Shown here: positions 32,861 through 43,491 of the stretch, piece by piece
Numbering within the stretch: position 1 is the stretch's first letter
Layout: every line of letters starts with the position of its first letter
Source: Pestalotiopsis fici W106-1
Lineage: Eukaryota; Ascomycota; Sordariomycetes; Amphisphaeriales; Sporocadaceae
Direction: 5' to 3'
Assembly: GCF_000516985.1 (NCBI RefSeq)
Contig: NW_006917095.1
Location: 1,241,449-1,305,448, forward strand
Length of the DNA stretch: 64,000 nt
Notes under the pieces: model-generated
Told to the model about the DNA's origin: nothing
Database searches by the model: none
The model's input: the letters and a program-made list of their open reading frames with translations, nothing else
Program-made: the position numbers and the translations under genes

Positions 32861-34594
32861 TTCTTGATGAAAGCACACAACAACCTTGCATAGTTCTCCT
32901 GCTTTCATGTGCACAGCATGTGCTCTTTTCTTTTCTTGTCCTTTTTCTCCCACACCTCTCAGTCCAAGACTATAGAGGCTCAATTGGGATGTGTTATGAA
33001 ACGGTTGGGTGATACCACTTGTCTTTTTTCATTGTTATCTTTTCAAAGCGTGGCGTTTTACGTTCGTTGATCGGAAAAAAAGTGTAGACGAACTTGAGGA
33101 GGAACTTGGATCTCTGGCTAGGGGCGGAGTTGGTTCGAAACATGTTTCTTTTAACTTTTCGTCCCATTTACCTACTCCCTTGTATGACTGGGGTTTGTTG
33201 AAGGCTACCTACTACTGCCTGAGAAGTAGTGCTAAAAACTAAAACTTAAAACAAGTCAAATATAAATCAGTAAAATTTTTAAAACTATCAGCTCTTTTTT
33301 CTCTGCCGTGAAAATGATCCCTGGCGCAATTTGCAAATATGGTTATCAGTAAGCTCGTAGTGTTCGATGGATAATGGCTAGAGGCAAGTCTTGTTTATAA
33401 AAACATTTCATTAGCGTATACTCTTGCAACGACGTTGGAATCTACAAGCAGAGCAGTCATTCCGTCTTAGGTAAGAGGCATTATTCGGCCGATTGGAACA
33501 GCATACTCTGGCACACGAAGCGTAAATGAAGACGGTAGACCAAGTGGGACAAGGCAACTACCAAATCGGGGTGTTGTCGGTCTTGGGGATCTGTGACTGG
33601 CCGTAACCATAAATTCCCCGGACATCCATTTCTTGTCTGCAAGGTGCTTTTTTCTTCTGCAGGTCGCCATTCATGGATGCCGGAAAAGTTTCCAGGCTAC
33701 GGAATCGAGAAGAAACCCTCAGCAAAAGTAAGCAGGGCCAGATCCCATTGTGTGAGACGGCGGCAGAGCCGGGTGGAAGCAAGCAAGCAGCAAATTACGG
33801 AATGCATAGAATGTGACACCAGTCAGGTATCAAGGTATCAATCAATGAGGAGTGAATGAATGGGGTTCATTGAATGCTATTAGGTAGTAGGCAGATCAAT
33901 GTAAGGCAGGTAGGCGAATAGGTTAATACTATGCATGCATGTGTTTATTATTTTAACCTTGCGGCAGCCAATGAGCAGGTATAGATTCTCGTCCTCTTTC
34001 CCCACACTCCCCCCCTCCAGCGCCGGTGCACCTTCAAACGTTTGACTGCTGCCGCCCCGCCACGCCACCTTACTTACCTTGGAGGACAGGACAGGACAGG
34101 CTCCTTAGTAGGAAAGACAAGCGCCGCCTGGCCTAGCCCCGCGACACATCATAGCTGCTGCTACCTGGAATTCCCATCCATCCATCCACTCACTTGCAGG
34201 ACTGAGGGCAGCGAGTGAGAGAGAGAAGAGAGAGGGCTGGTTCTGGGTCGGTTCCCAATCTTGTGACAAGGCAACGCCGCTTCCCATCGTCGTGACGACT
34301 ACTACTACAACAACTACTCATCCCATCTTTTTCTTCACGGACCTCAACTCAACAACACATACCCACAAACGCAAACATCTGCTCGTCGCCTTTCCGCCCC
34401 GCCCCGCGCAAAGGTTTTGGACGCAAAGGTTTCCCAAAAACCTACCACGCTACATCATCCTCTTACTGACGACCCCAACCGAGGCTGGCGACCAAATAAA
34501 TAAGCCCACTGATTGCATCGCCACCATCCACCACTCATCACACAGTTCCACATTGTCGACAGCCGCTTTTTGAAGCTGTCACCAGTCGCCCAAG
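32861..34594. other. Intergenic region upstream of RAD23
   Basis: 1.7 kb spacer. The part just before RAD23 (34280-34594) is C/T/A-rich with ACT/ACA-type low complexity, typical of a fungal 5' leader. No gene was recognised. Confidence 0.5.
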
Positions 34595-36248
34595 ATGAAG
34601 GTCACCTTCAAGGTACGCGATTACCCCGCCGACCGCTGCAGCTGGAGCTGCGCATCCCATTCTGTCGCTCCAATCTGCTAACTCTCGGCTCGCTACAGGA
34701 TCTCAAGCAGCAGAAGTTCACACTCGATGTCGAACCCACCGACCTGGTATGTCATCATCTGGGCTTCATCACCGGCAAAAAAAGAACATAATCTCGCGCC
34801 TACAATGCCGCCCACCCTATCCACATGAAAGCCTTTACGCAAGGCAGGGGCTCGTCCGCTATTACGCTACGTCTATCACGGTTCCGGTAGCTAATGATAC
34901 ACCTTTCAACTAGGTATCCGCTGTGAAGCAGCGCATCTCGGAAGAGAAGGGCTGGGACCCCAAGGCCCAGAAGCTCATCTACTCTGGTGAGTGCCCTTGA
35001 ATCGAACCTGGCCGAGTTGGTGGTTGTGCTGACTGTTTCTGCTTGTAGGCAAGATTCTCAAGGATGACGACACAGTCGAGTCCTACAAGATTGAGGAGAA
35101 AGGCTTCGTCGTTTGTATGGTGAACAAGGTATGAATGAGCGATACTTTCGCCGGTTTAGTGGAGAGACTTGAAGCTGAGCACTGCCGCTGACTGAATTGT
35201 ATCATAGCCCAAGCCCGCACCCGCACCCGCCGCAGCTCCTGCTGCCTCATCCAGCACCGCAAATGTTCCTCAGACTCCAGCTTCAGCACGTACTGCAACG
35301 CCTGCCGCCCCTCCCGCGCCCGCTCATGGCAGCGCTGCTGCTGCCCCGCCCGCGACTCCCACTCCTGCTGGCGCCATTGCTTCAGAGCCTTCAGACAACT
35401 CGATGGCCATGGGAGCTGCCCGAGCCGAAGTTATTGCCAACATGGAGGCCATGGGTTTCGAGCGCACACAGATCGACGCTGCTATGCGCGCCGCCTTCTT
35501 CAACCCCGACCGGGCTGTGGAATATCTCTTGAATGTACGAAACCTCAAGTGCCTTTAGCTTTATATGGCCTATAATGCTAACATGCTCAATTTTAGGGTA
35601 TTCCCGAGAGTGCCCAACAACCGGCTGCTGCCGCCCGAGCACCTTCCGCCCCAGCTCAGCCGGCCGCTGAGCCAGCCGCTCAAGGCGGTGATGACGACGG
35701 TGGTGTCAACCTCTTTGATCTTGCTGCACAAGCTGGACGTGGCGGCGGTTCAGGAGGCGCTGCTGCAGGTGCTGGCGCAGGCGCTGCTCAGGGCGCTCAA
35801 GGTGGACTTGGCAACCTCGACTTCCTACGTGGAAACGCTCAATTCCAGCAGCTCCGCCAGGTCGTTCAGCAGCAGCCTCAGATGCTGGAGCCTATCCTCC
35901 AGCAACTCGGTGCCGGTAACCCCCAGCTGGCTCAGCTTATTTCTGCGCACCCTGACCAGTTCCTCAACCTTCTCGGCGAGGATGCCGATGATGACGCTGC
36001 CCTGCCACCGGGAGCTCAGGCCATTAGTGTGACCGAAGAGGAACGCGAGGCTATCGAGAGAGTAAGTTTTGACTACTAGATAACATGTGGCTCATGAAGA
36101 ATGTCTTGCTAACAGGCCATAGCTGTGCCGATTGGGTTTCACTCAGGACCAAGCTATCCAAGCGTACTTTGCATGTGATAAGAACGAGGAGCTAGCTGCC
36201 AATTTCTTGTTCGACCAGGGCGATGACTTGGACGACCCGCAGAACTAG
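34595..36248 (+). CDS. RAD23: UV excision repair protein RAD23
   Basis: A 378-aa Rad23 homologue. Rad23 binds the XPC/Rad4 damage sensor in nucleotide excision repair and shuttles ubiquitinated substrates to the proteasome. Seven exons: 34595-34612, 34699-34746, 34914-34986, 35049-35128, 35208-35534, 35597-36061 and 36123-36248; the sum is in frame. The ubiquitin-like domain (residues 1-73) starts [19 protein letters not shown] and includes [28 protein letters not shown]1 is at about 125-170 ([22 protein letters not shown]), followed by a Pro/Ala/Gly-rich linker and the XPC-binding STI1-like domain ([20 protein letters not shown]). UBA2 is at the C-terminus ([32 protein letters not shown]). 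The order is canonical. The first exon codes only six residues. Confidence 0.97.
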
Positions 36249-37353
36249 AGGACCTGGAATCAACAAAACCGGGGTCGTTGCGACTGTTGCAATCCGCAGG
36301 TCCGTCGCTGCAAGCGATTGGGCGGCGGAACATGATATCCCTGCATTCACGACATCTTCATCCACTCCATATTGTTCACGTCGCCGGCATCACCACCGGC
36401 ATAAACTCAAGAAGTGATGGTTCCTGGAAGGTAGGGGAAGAGAAGAAGCCGTGGAAATGAATATATTGAGGCTACCACCCTCTCCATGTCCCAGGAAAGA
36501 AAGAAGAGTCAGCATTATAGCTAAAAATGATATCTTGTGTCACCAACGCAATTTCACGATTGAATGACAGACCTGGTCTCTAGGAAAACCGAGGACATTT
36601 GACTCTTTTGGTTTTTCATAACTTTATGCGAAAGTCATGGATTCATAATAATCATCAACTTTTCTAGCTTCGTCTACTCCTATATTTCTCAGACTGCAAG
36701 CCTCTCGTCGTTGAAGTCAGGTAGTAACTAACCGTCCTTCTTTCCAGACCTCTGACGATTCCTGGATAGTCATTCAAAAGTTCTTTATGCCGCGCGATGC
36801 ATAATATATACCTCGAAGCCCTGGTCGGTTGTGGATCCTCCCCATCTCTACGTTAATGTATTCGGTATTCCTTCAACCCCCATCTCAGTTTTTGCATAGA
36901 AGCAATTAGCGTAAGTGCTTTCTCCAGGTCGTATTGCGAGCTCAGATGTTCAAGATTACACCACAAGCTGTCATGTCGTAGAAATCAAGATTCTTCTGCC
37001 CGCGCCCGAGCCGTCCAACAAGTGTGGACCTCTAAGAGTGCCATTGTGAGTTGCACTGTTTCGAATTGATAATCGAGATATCATTTTCTGAAGCTCCAAG
37101 AGTATGAAATGGCCGTTGCGTACATATGTTGAGCTACAATAGACGCTCGGCTAGTATCACGCACCTGCACCAACCCTCAGTTTTGTAAAGTCATATTCAT
37201 GTAGATAGAATGAGACTCTTCTAGATTTAACCTGGCAGTACCAAGTTGCAGATCCGACTACAGTTACAAACCTCTGGTGTAGATCCGGATGACTGGCCGT
37301 CAGCTGAGGATTGGAACTACTCACTGGGAGCTACTTGTACATGAAAGAGTTGA
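36249..37353. other. Convergent 3' intergenic region
   Basis: 1.1 kb AT-rich spacer between RAD23 (+) and the nitronate monooxygenase (-). No gene was recognised. Confidence 0.55.
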
Positions 37354-38529
37354 TCATAGTTTGGAGCTAGCGACAAGCAGTCGAGAGTTGTCTGCCAACA
37401 CCTTTGCCGCCTCCTCGATCATGTCCTCTACGATTTGTTTTGCTGGGAGCTTCTTATCAACCACGGCCGCTACTTTTCCCATCAATATCGGCATTTCTTG
37501 GATGGAATCATCGTCTGGACGCTGCTCGCGATCGTGCTGAGCAGCAATGATGCCCTTGGCTTCCAGGCGCTTCATCTCCGCCTTGCGCTCCTCTTCCCAC
37601 TGAAGTAGGTATGGCGTCGCCAGAGAGTGTAGCGGTCGGCCGGTGAATATGGTTGATCGTACGACTTGGCCATGCTGGGCGTTGCGCACCTGTTCCTGGT
37701 GCCACTCGGTCGAGCCGGACTCGTCACAGAGAATGAATCGGGTGCCGACCCAAACGGCGTCGGCCCCCAAGGCCAGCGCGCTTGCCAGCGATCGCCCATT
37801 GTATATTCCACCACCCGCGAGCAGCATCACGGGCTTCTTTGTATGCGGACTGGTAAAGTCTCGGATTGCCTCCTTGACGGTCGGGATCAAGACGGATGTC
37901 GGAATATCTCCAGTGTGTCCTCCCGCCTCGCCACCCGTCGCACAGACGAGGTCGGCGCCAAGCTTGGCTGCTGCGACGGCATGTTTGGGTGCGCCGCACA
38001 TGTTCATGTACAGGACGCCCGCGGCATGAAGCTTTTTCACGACGTCGACCGGGGGAACGCCTATAGCACATACGAAGAGGGCGGTCTTCTTTTCAATCAT
38101 GATGTCGACACATTTGTCCAAGTTGCCATGGAGGTAATCGTAGCTGAGGATTCACTGTTTCAGCATACAGTCACGGACTTTAGAGGAGGACTTCTCACTT
38201 TGTCTTGCGCGCACCTCCTCCGACTTTTGGAATCATGAGATCCACGCCAAACGGGGCATTCTTGTCCTTCAAGTGCGACTTGAGCTCGTCTATGGCTTCC
38301 GAAAGCTGTTTTGGGGTATAAGTGCCGCCGCCAATGACGCCGAGACCACCGGCATTGGTGACAGCAGCGGCCAGTCGCGGACTCGACGTGCCATTCATGC
38401 CCGCGAGTACAATGGGATGTTTGATACCCAGGAGCTCCGTGACTGGAGTCCTGATCTTTGGAGCTAGACAATAACATGTTAGCAGCGAATGAGCTGGATA
38501 TTGGTCGACGACGTACCGAATTCAGACAT
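37354..38529 (-). CDS. Peroxisomal nitronate monooxygenase (2-nitropropane dioxygenase family)
   Basis: A 355-aa FMN-dependent nitronate monooxygenase. The family oxidises alkyl nitronates, including propionate-3-nitronate, to carbonyl compounds with release of nitrite or nitrate. Three exons: 38517-38529 (13 nt, MSEF plus one base), 38199-38463 and 37354-38143; the sum is in frame. The TIM barrel shows HPIVLAGMNGTSSPRLAAAV, NAGGLGVIGGGTYTP, VCATGGEAGGHTGDIPTSVLIP and LAGGGIYNGRSLASALALGADAVWVGTRF, the last two being FMN-phosphate and active-site segments. The protein ends ASSKL, a perfect type 1 peroxisomal targeting signal. It is transcribed divergently from an enoyl-CoA hydratase that also carries SKL, suggesting a shared peroxisomal role. 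Confidence 0.92.
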
Positions 38530-39392
38530 GGCTAGTACTTTGATACTGCAAAACTTCTTGTCGTTCGTGACGATGGGAATTGCAGCATTCAGACGCACTC
38601 ACATTTTGCTTTTCAGCGAGATGCCATCTCACCCATTGTACATACAATCATGTCTTACCTCGGCAAGTATGGTCATTATACTTTATAGCACGGTGACTAT
38701 ACCCTGCTGTGGATAGCTCGAGCGGGGTCAAAGAGACCCTAGACTGGCGTCAGCCCGTTAGTGCTTTATATAGATCTGTATTGAAGAACTTGGCACTGGG
38801 GATTACCCCTTGTTCTGCAAAAGGTGCTTGAAATGCCATGTCCGTCCAATTGGGGGGATGTATTTGCAATCACCTAGCACCGAAAAGTAGAGAGAGGAGT
38901 CAAAGTCAACCGGGGAGGATATCAATTTCCTAGGTTCATACACATACCCCATAGATCGCACGCCCGCTGACCTAGGTACGCATGCTGGTTATGCACCGAA
39001 AGTCCAATTGTCATGATATATTTCTAGCATGAGGAACCGCTAAATTAACCAGTGCAAGTATTAATGAATCGATAACCAAGTGCTTTTCCTCAAAAAGCTT
39101 ATGAAGAACAGTTCAATATCCGCCAGTTGTTCAAGTACTTATTGGAATACGGTTAGCTGACGGCCACCCCTTGCTTTTCGCATTGCTGGACTGTGCCACG
39201 GTACGCAGCATGCATGAAGCTCCCCAGGTATTCTGTCTTGCCGAGGCTCATTATGGTGATCCCTCGCACCCAAGATTTTCTGTATTTCCGTGACCCTCAT
39301 TGAACTGTGAGATTTGATCACACAGGCAAGAAAACCATATACTTTCCGCCTTACTTTCTAATACGTAGTGGGTATCACACACGCAATTGACA
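38530..39392. promoter_or_regulatory. Divergent promoter region between nitronate monooxygenase and enoyl-CoA hydratase
   Basis: 863 bp separate the two start codons, so this interval must hold both promoters. I see no other gene. I did not confirm specific factor sites. A CCGN(n)CGG-type search for fatty-acid response elements (CCTCGG, bound by FarA/FarB) would test co-regulation. Confidence 0.55.
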
Positions 39393-40321
39393 ATGGCAGA
39401 AAACTTGTCTTCACCACCGCCGCCCTCGACATGCTTCCAGCTCAGCTTTCCGCGGCCCTTTGTGCTGCTCATCACCATTAACCGCGAATCCGCCATGAAC
39501 TCGATACCGATGCGAGGGCACTGGGAAGGCCACGGTATTTTCGAGTGGTTTGACAAGGAACCGAGTCTGCGAGTGGCCATCGTGACGGGCAAGGGCTCGC
39601 GCAGCTTTTCTGCCGGCGCGGATCTCATTGAGCAGAGGAACAAGAATGTCGATGGTGGCGCGCGCAAGCCGACGGTGCCGCAGACGATGCCGCCCAGCGG
39701 CTTCATGGGCGTCAGTCGCCGGGTTGGCAAGAAGCCTGTTATTGCGGCTGTCAATGGGTATGCGCTGGGCGGTGGATTTGAAATCTGTCTTAATTGGTGA
39801 GTCAGCTCGATAAGGGAAACCGCCGGGTCATTGCATCCGGACGGGCTATGGGGAACTATTGCTGACGAACATCTCCCTCAAGCGACCTTGTAGTCGCGTC
39901 TCCCAGCGCAACATTTGGTCTACCAGAGGCGAAACGAGGTCTCTACGCCGCGGCAGGCGGCTTGCCCCGAGTAGCCAGAATCTTTGGCATGCAGCTCGCC
40001 AGCGAGATTGTCCTCGCCGACCGCGTCCTCTCGGCCGCCGAGGTGCAACACTTTGGCTTTGCGAGAATCTCCAAGTCCCCAGAGTCCCTCTTGGACGAAG
40101 CGCTGGACCTCGCCGACAGGGTGGGCACCTTGTCCCCCGATGCCGTCATTGTGAGCCGGGCTGGGCTCAGGCAAGCTTGGGAGACGGCCAGTGTTGAGAG
40201 GGCTGCGCAATTGACGCATGAGCGATTTGCAGATGGGCTCTTTAATGGAGAGAACTTGCTTATTGGATTGCAAGCATTTGCCAAGAAGGAAAAGCCAGTA
40301 TGGGCTCCTTCAAAGCTTTGA
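39393..40321 (+). CDS. Peroxisomal enoyl-CoA hydratase/isomerase
   Basis: A 280-aa crotonase-superfamily protein. Exons 39393-39796 and 39883-40321 join NC|DLVVAS in frame. The start is ATG 39393 (MAENLSS). The first oxyanion-hole segment is SRSFSAGADLIEQ and the second is VNGYALGGGFEICLNCDLVVAS. Both glutamates expected of a true hydratase are present, one in GGGFEI and one in FGLPEAKRGL, so hydration of a trans-2-enoyl-CoA is favoured over pure isomerase activity. The C-terminus is APSKL, a type 1 peroxisomal signal. It is followed on the same strand by an acyl-CoA ligase about 380 bp downstream, matching the ligase-then-hydratase order of a CoA-dependent side-chain shortening pathway. Substrate unknown. 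Confidence 0.93.
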
Positions 40322-40704
40322 GTTGGACATGTTATTGCATAAGATTCCCCATTCATTACATGTCTTTCTGGTTGAGATTTCATATATAGCCATGTAGCCC
40401 AAGCTCGAATTAAAGTGTCTTTTTCAATTATGAGTTGTCTTTTCAAGAATTCGTAATTGCATAGACAAGCCGTGAGGCAGATTTGGAGACCTAATATTTC
40501 CACAGGCTTGGTTTGATGGAGGGGAAAGGCCAGGGCGTGCAAATAGTCATTTGGGGTCGCTCAACCTGAATCCTGGACCAGTGCAGTATACGTTTGTCGG
40601 GGTATGAGTATCCCGAGGGCAAGTATATGAGTATTTAACTTGACGCCGAGCTCGCGTAGGCATGGCAAACCAAATACGTTTCATTCTTCAACCAATCGAT
40701 TATC
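40322..40704. other. Short intergenic region before the acyl-CoA ligase
   Basis: 383 bp holding the hydratase 3' UTR and the ligase promoter. No gene recognised. Confidence 0.55.
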
Positions 40705-42814
40705 ATGAGTGCACAAGTCTACAAATCCAAGCACATACCAGCCTCCGTGCCAGCCGAGACTTCTGTTTGGCAATTCCTGCTTCGTACCGACGTCGACGAT
40801 ATACCCAAAGACAAAGTGATCTGGCAGGAAGCCGAGCACCCAGAGCGCACCATCAATTATGGAGACGCACCGAATTTGTTTGCGCGTGGCGCTACCGGGC
40901 TTCAGCATGTTCTCGGGCTCAAGCCGCAAGACACGATTTTAATCTTGGGAATGAATGACCTGAACTGGGTAACGCTGGCTCATTCTGCCGTATGGGCAGG
41001 CATTGTTCCCGCGTAAACTTCTCCGCACCCTATTTCAGTTTCAAGTGGCTAATCGAGTACAACACAGCGGTGTAAACATTGTCGCCTCTGCGTACGAGCT
41101 GGTGCACTACATTACAGTGACCGAGTCCCGAGTGGTCTTTTGTGATTCATCGGCAATCGAAAAAGTTCAGGAGGGAATCGCCATGTTGCCCAAGAACATT
41201 GCCAAACCCACCGTGGTAGGCCTCGGTGAGCGAGGGTCATTATCGCTTGCTGTACGACGCTCCCTAGTGACATGACTGAGTTTTGGAACAAAACTAAGAA
41301 ACAATTTGACAGTTCCCTCAAGACTTTGTAGGGGCAAAGGAGCCAATGCCGCCTGTGGATCTCAGCGGACAAGATAATGGCAAGTTTGTCGGCGGGATAT
41401 GCTTCAGTTCGGGAACGAGCGGGAAACCAAAAGCCGTACTGCTGAGCCATCGGAATATCTTGGCATACATCTCGGGGTCTCGGACAACTGTTCCAGAGCA
41501 TGTAAACTTCAAGGAAAGAGAGGTCTTTTATGCGCCATGTGAGCCCTCCAACGAAACTTCTCTTGACTCTGCAAAAACCATAGTTTACGCTTACTGACGC
41601 CATCAAGTGAGCCACATCTATGGGTTTATTGCAGCGCTCTTTGTCCCAGCTTTATCGGCGACGCAAATGGTGCTATTGCGAAAGTATAGTTTCCGGGATT
41701 ACATCTCAGCTTGCGTCGCGACCAAAGCCACTGTTCTTCGCATGGTTCCCCCGACCGCTGTAGCCATGGCTAAAGATCCATGGGTAACGCAACAGGATCT
41801 CACCGGAATCCATACAATATACTGCTCTGGTGCAGTCCTACCCCCCGAGATCATTGCTCGCTTGGAACAGCTCATGCCGAAATCATCGATTACGCAAGGT
41901 TATGGGTCAGTCTATGCAAGATGATTGATTGAAAAGAAAAGGCCATGAGTGAGAACTGATGAAATTCAGAATGAGCGAAGCTACTATAACAATACTGAAA
42001 ACGTCGTCAGCGAAACCGAAAGCTGGCAGCGTGGGAAGGCTGGTCTCTAATGCGTATGACCAACGTGCTCCCAGGATGGCTGATCGTTTTGCGAATACTG
42101 ACGAGTTCATAGCGAGTTGAGAGTTGTTGATGACGACCTCAAGGATGTATCGCCCGGGTCTCAAGGCGAGATTCTCGTCCGAGGTCCTACCGTGTTCATG
42201 TAGGTCTAGGGTCGTAAGTCTATCTGTCAGTGTACGACTAATCATTGTCGATGCCCAGGGGCTACAAAAATAACCCAGAAGCGACAGCGGAAGCATTCCC
42301 CTTTCAAGATGGGTGGCTACGAACTGGAGATGTGGGACGTATTGATCAAGACGGCTTTGTCTATCTGACTGACCGCAAAAAGGACCTTATCAAGTTCAAA
42401 GGGTACAGTCAATCAAAACTAGACTACTTGCAATCGACATCGCTGATACATGAACTATTAAGGCTACAAGTCCCGCCAGCCGAGCTCGAGGATGTCCTCT
42501 TGTCCCATCCCCTTGTGACAGAGGCCGGCGTCTGTGCCACGTGGGACGATGCCCAAGGAACCGAGATACCGGTAGCGTACGTGAGCTTGGCCCTGACGGT
42601 AGCTCCTTCAGATCGGGATCGCGTTCTCGCCGAGGTCAGGGCGCACCATGATAAGCGTGTTGCACCTTACAAGAAGTTGCGTGGCGGGTTGTTCTATCTT
42701 TCGCCCCTACCCAGAAATCCCACAGGCAAACTTTTGCGGCGCGAACTGCCGGCGAGGAAGGAAGCCGGCGCAGCAGCACGTCAAGGTGCTTCACAGGAAA
42801 GAGCAAAACTATAA
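40705..42814 (+). CDS. AMP-forming acyl-CoA ligase (4-coumarate-CoA ligase-like), peroxisomal
   Basis: An ANL-superfamily ligase of 548 aa that activates a carboxylic acid to its CoA thioester through an acyl-AMP. Eight exons: 40705-41012, 41068-41225, 41323-41538, 41608-41905, 41970-42053, 42113-42199, 42259-42402 and 42463-42814, sum in frame. The 41226-41322 intron has an alternative (41252-41312) that also keeps frame and adds a few residues. Motifs: SSGTSGKPKAVLLSHRN (A3, ATP loop), LSHIYGFIAAL (A4), TQGYGMSEAT (A5), GWLRTGDVGRIDQDGFVYLTDRKKDLIKFKG (A7-A8, split by intron) and PRNPTGKLLRREL with the A10 Lys. The C-terminus is RAKL; AKL is an accepted PTS1 variant. Likely substrates are aryl- or fatty-type acids; not determined. 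Confidence 0.93.
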
Positions 42815-43491
42815 TGTGACCCTAAGTCATGAAAAGCTCAAATCAAGTATAGATCCTGAGACACGATTTTGTGACTTGGAATGGTTTAAATGTGCTTTCA
42901 ACAGTTGAGTAGCCCCAGAGCACAAAACGGTCTGCAACACACTTTAAGTCAGACGAACCATGCAAACCTGGCCAACAGGACACCAAGGTGGCTACTTCGA
43001 TGATGACAGGAATACCTTCAGCTCCTATGTTGTCTGTGCTGGAATGAGAAGACGTTGAATGCAATCGAAATCTGCCTTGAAGAGTAGAAAATGTGCAATG
43101 TATCTGGTATCAATATACAAGAAGTAGGATGATCGAAGACGTCAGAAACGATCAAGCACAAGACAAGTACTTAGCACCTTCCATGGTCTCCGTGTGTGAT
43201 GCTTTGTATCCTAACGAATACAGTGACAGCAGGGCATGGTGTTGGCTTTCTGGTCAACAGCGGAAATCGAAAGTTCAAGCTATCTCGTAGCCAGCAAACC
43301 CTCATTTGCGTCTATCTTGCATCCTGATCTTGGCCTCTTTACGCTGAAGTTCTCTTCGTCGTCTATGAGGACTCGGGTCAGACATCAACGAAGTATTTGC
43401 TGCATCTGTTGGAGGGCTCGACAGTGTTGATGGTCCAGTGACTGTTGTATTCCTGGTGCCAGACGTGGTTGTCTGCGTCGAAGAGGCTTCT
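42815..43491. other. Convergent 3' intergenic region
   Basis: Spacer between the acyl-CoA ligase (+) and the large kinase-like gene (-). A Ser/Thr-rich open frame on - (43302-43634) overlaps the end of the kinase-like gene in another frame and could be an alternative spliced C-terminus. I do not annotate it separately. Confidence 0.45.
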
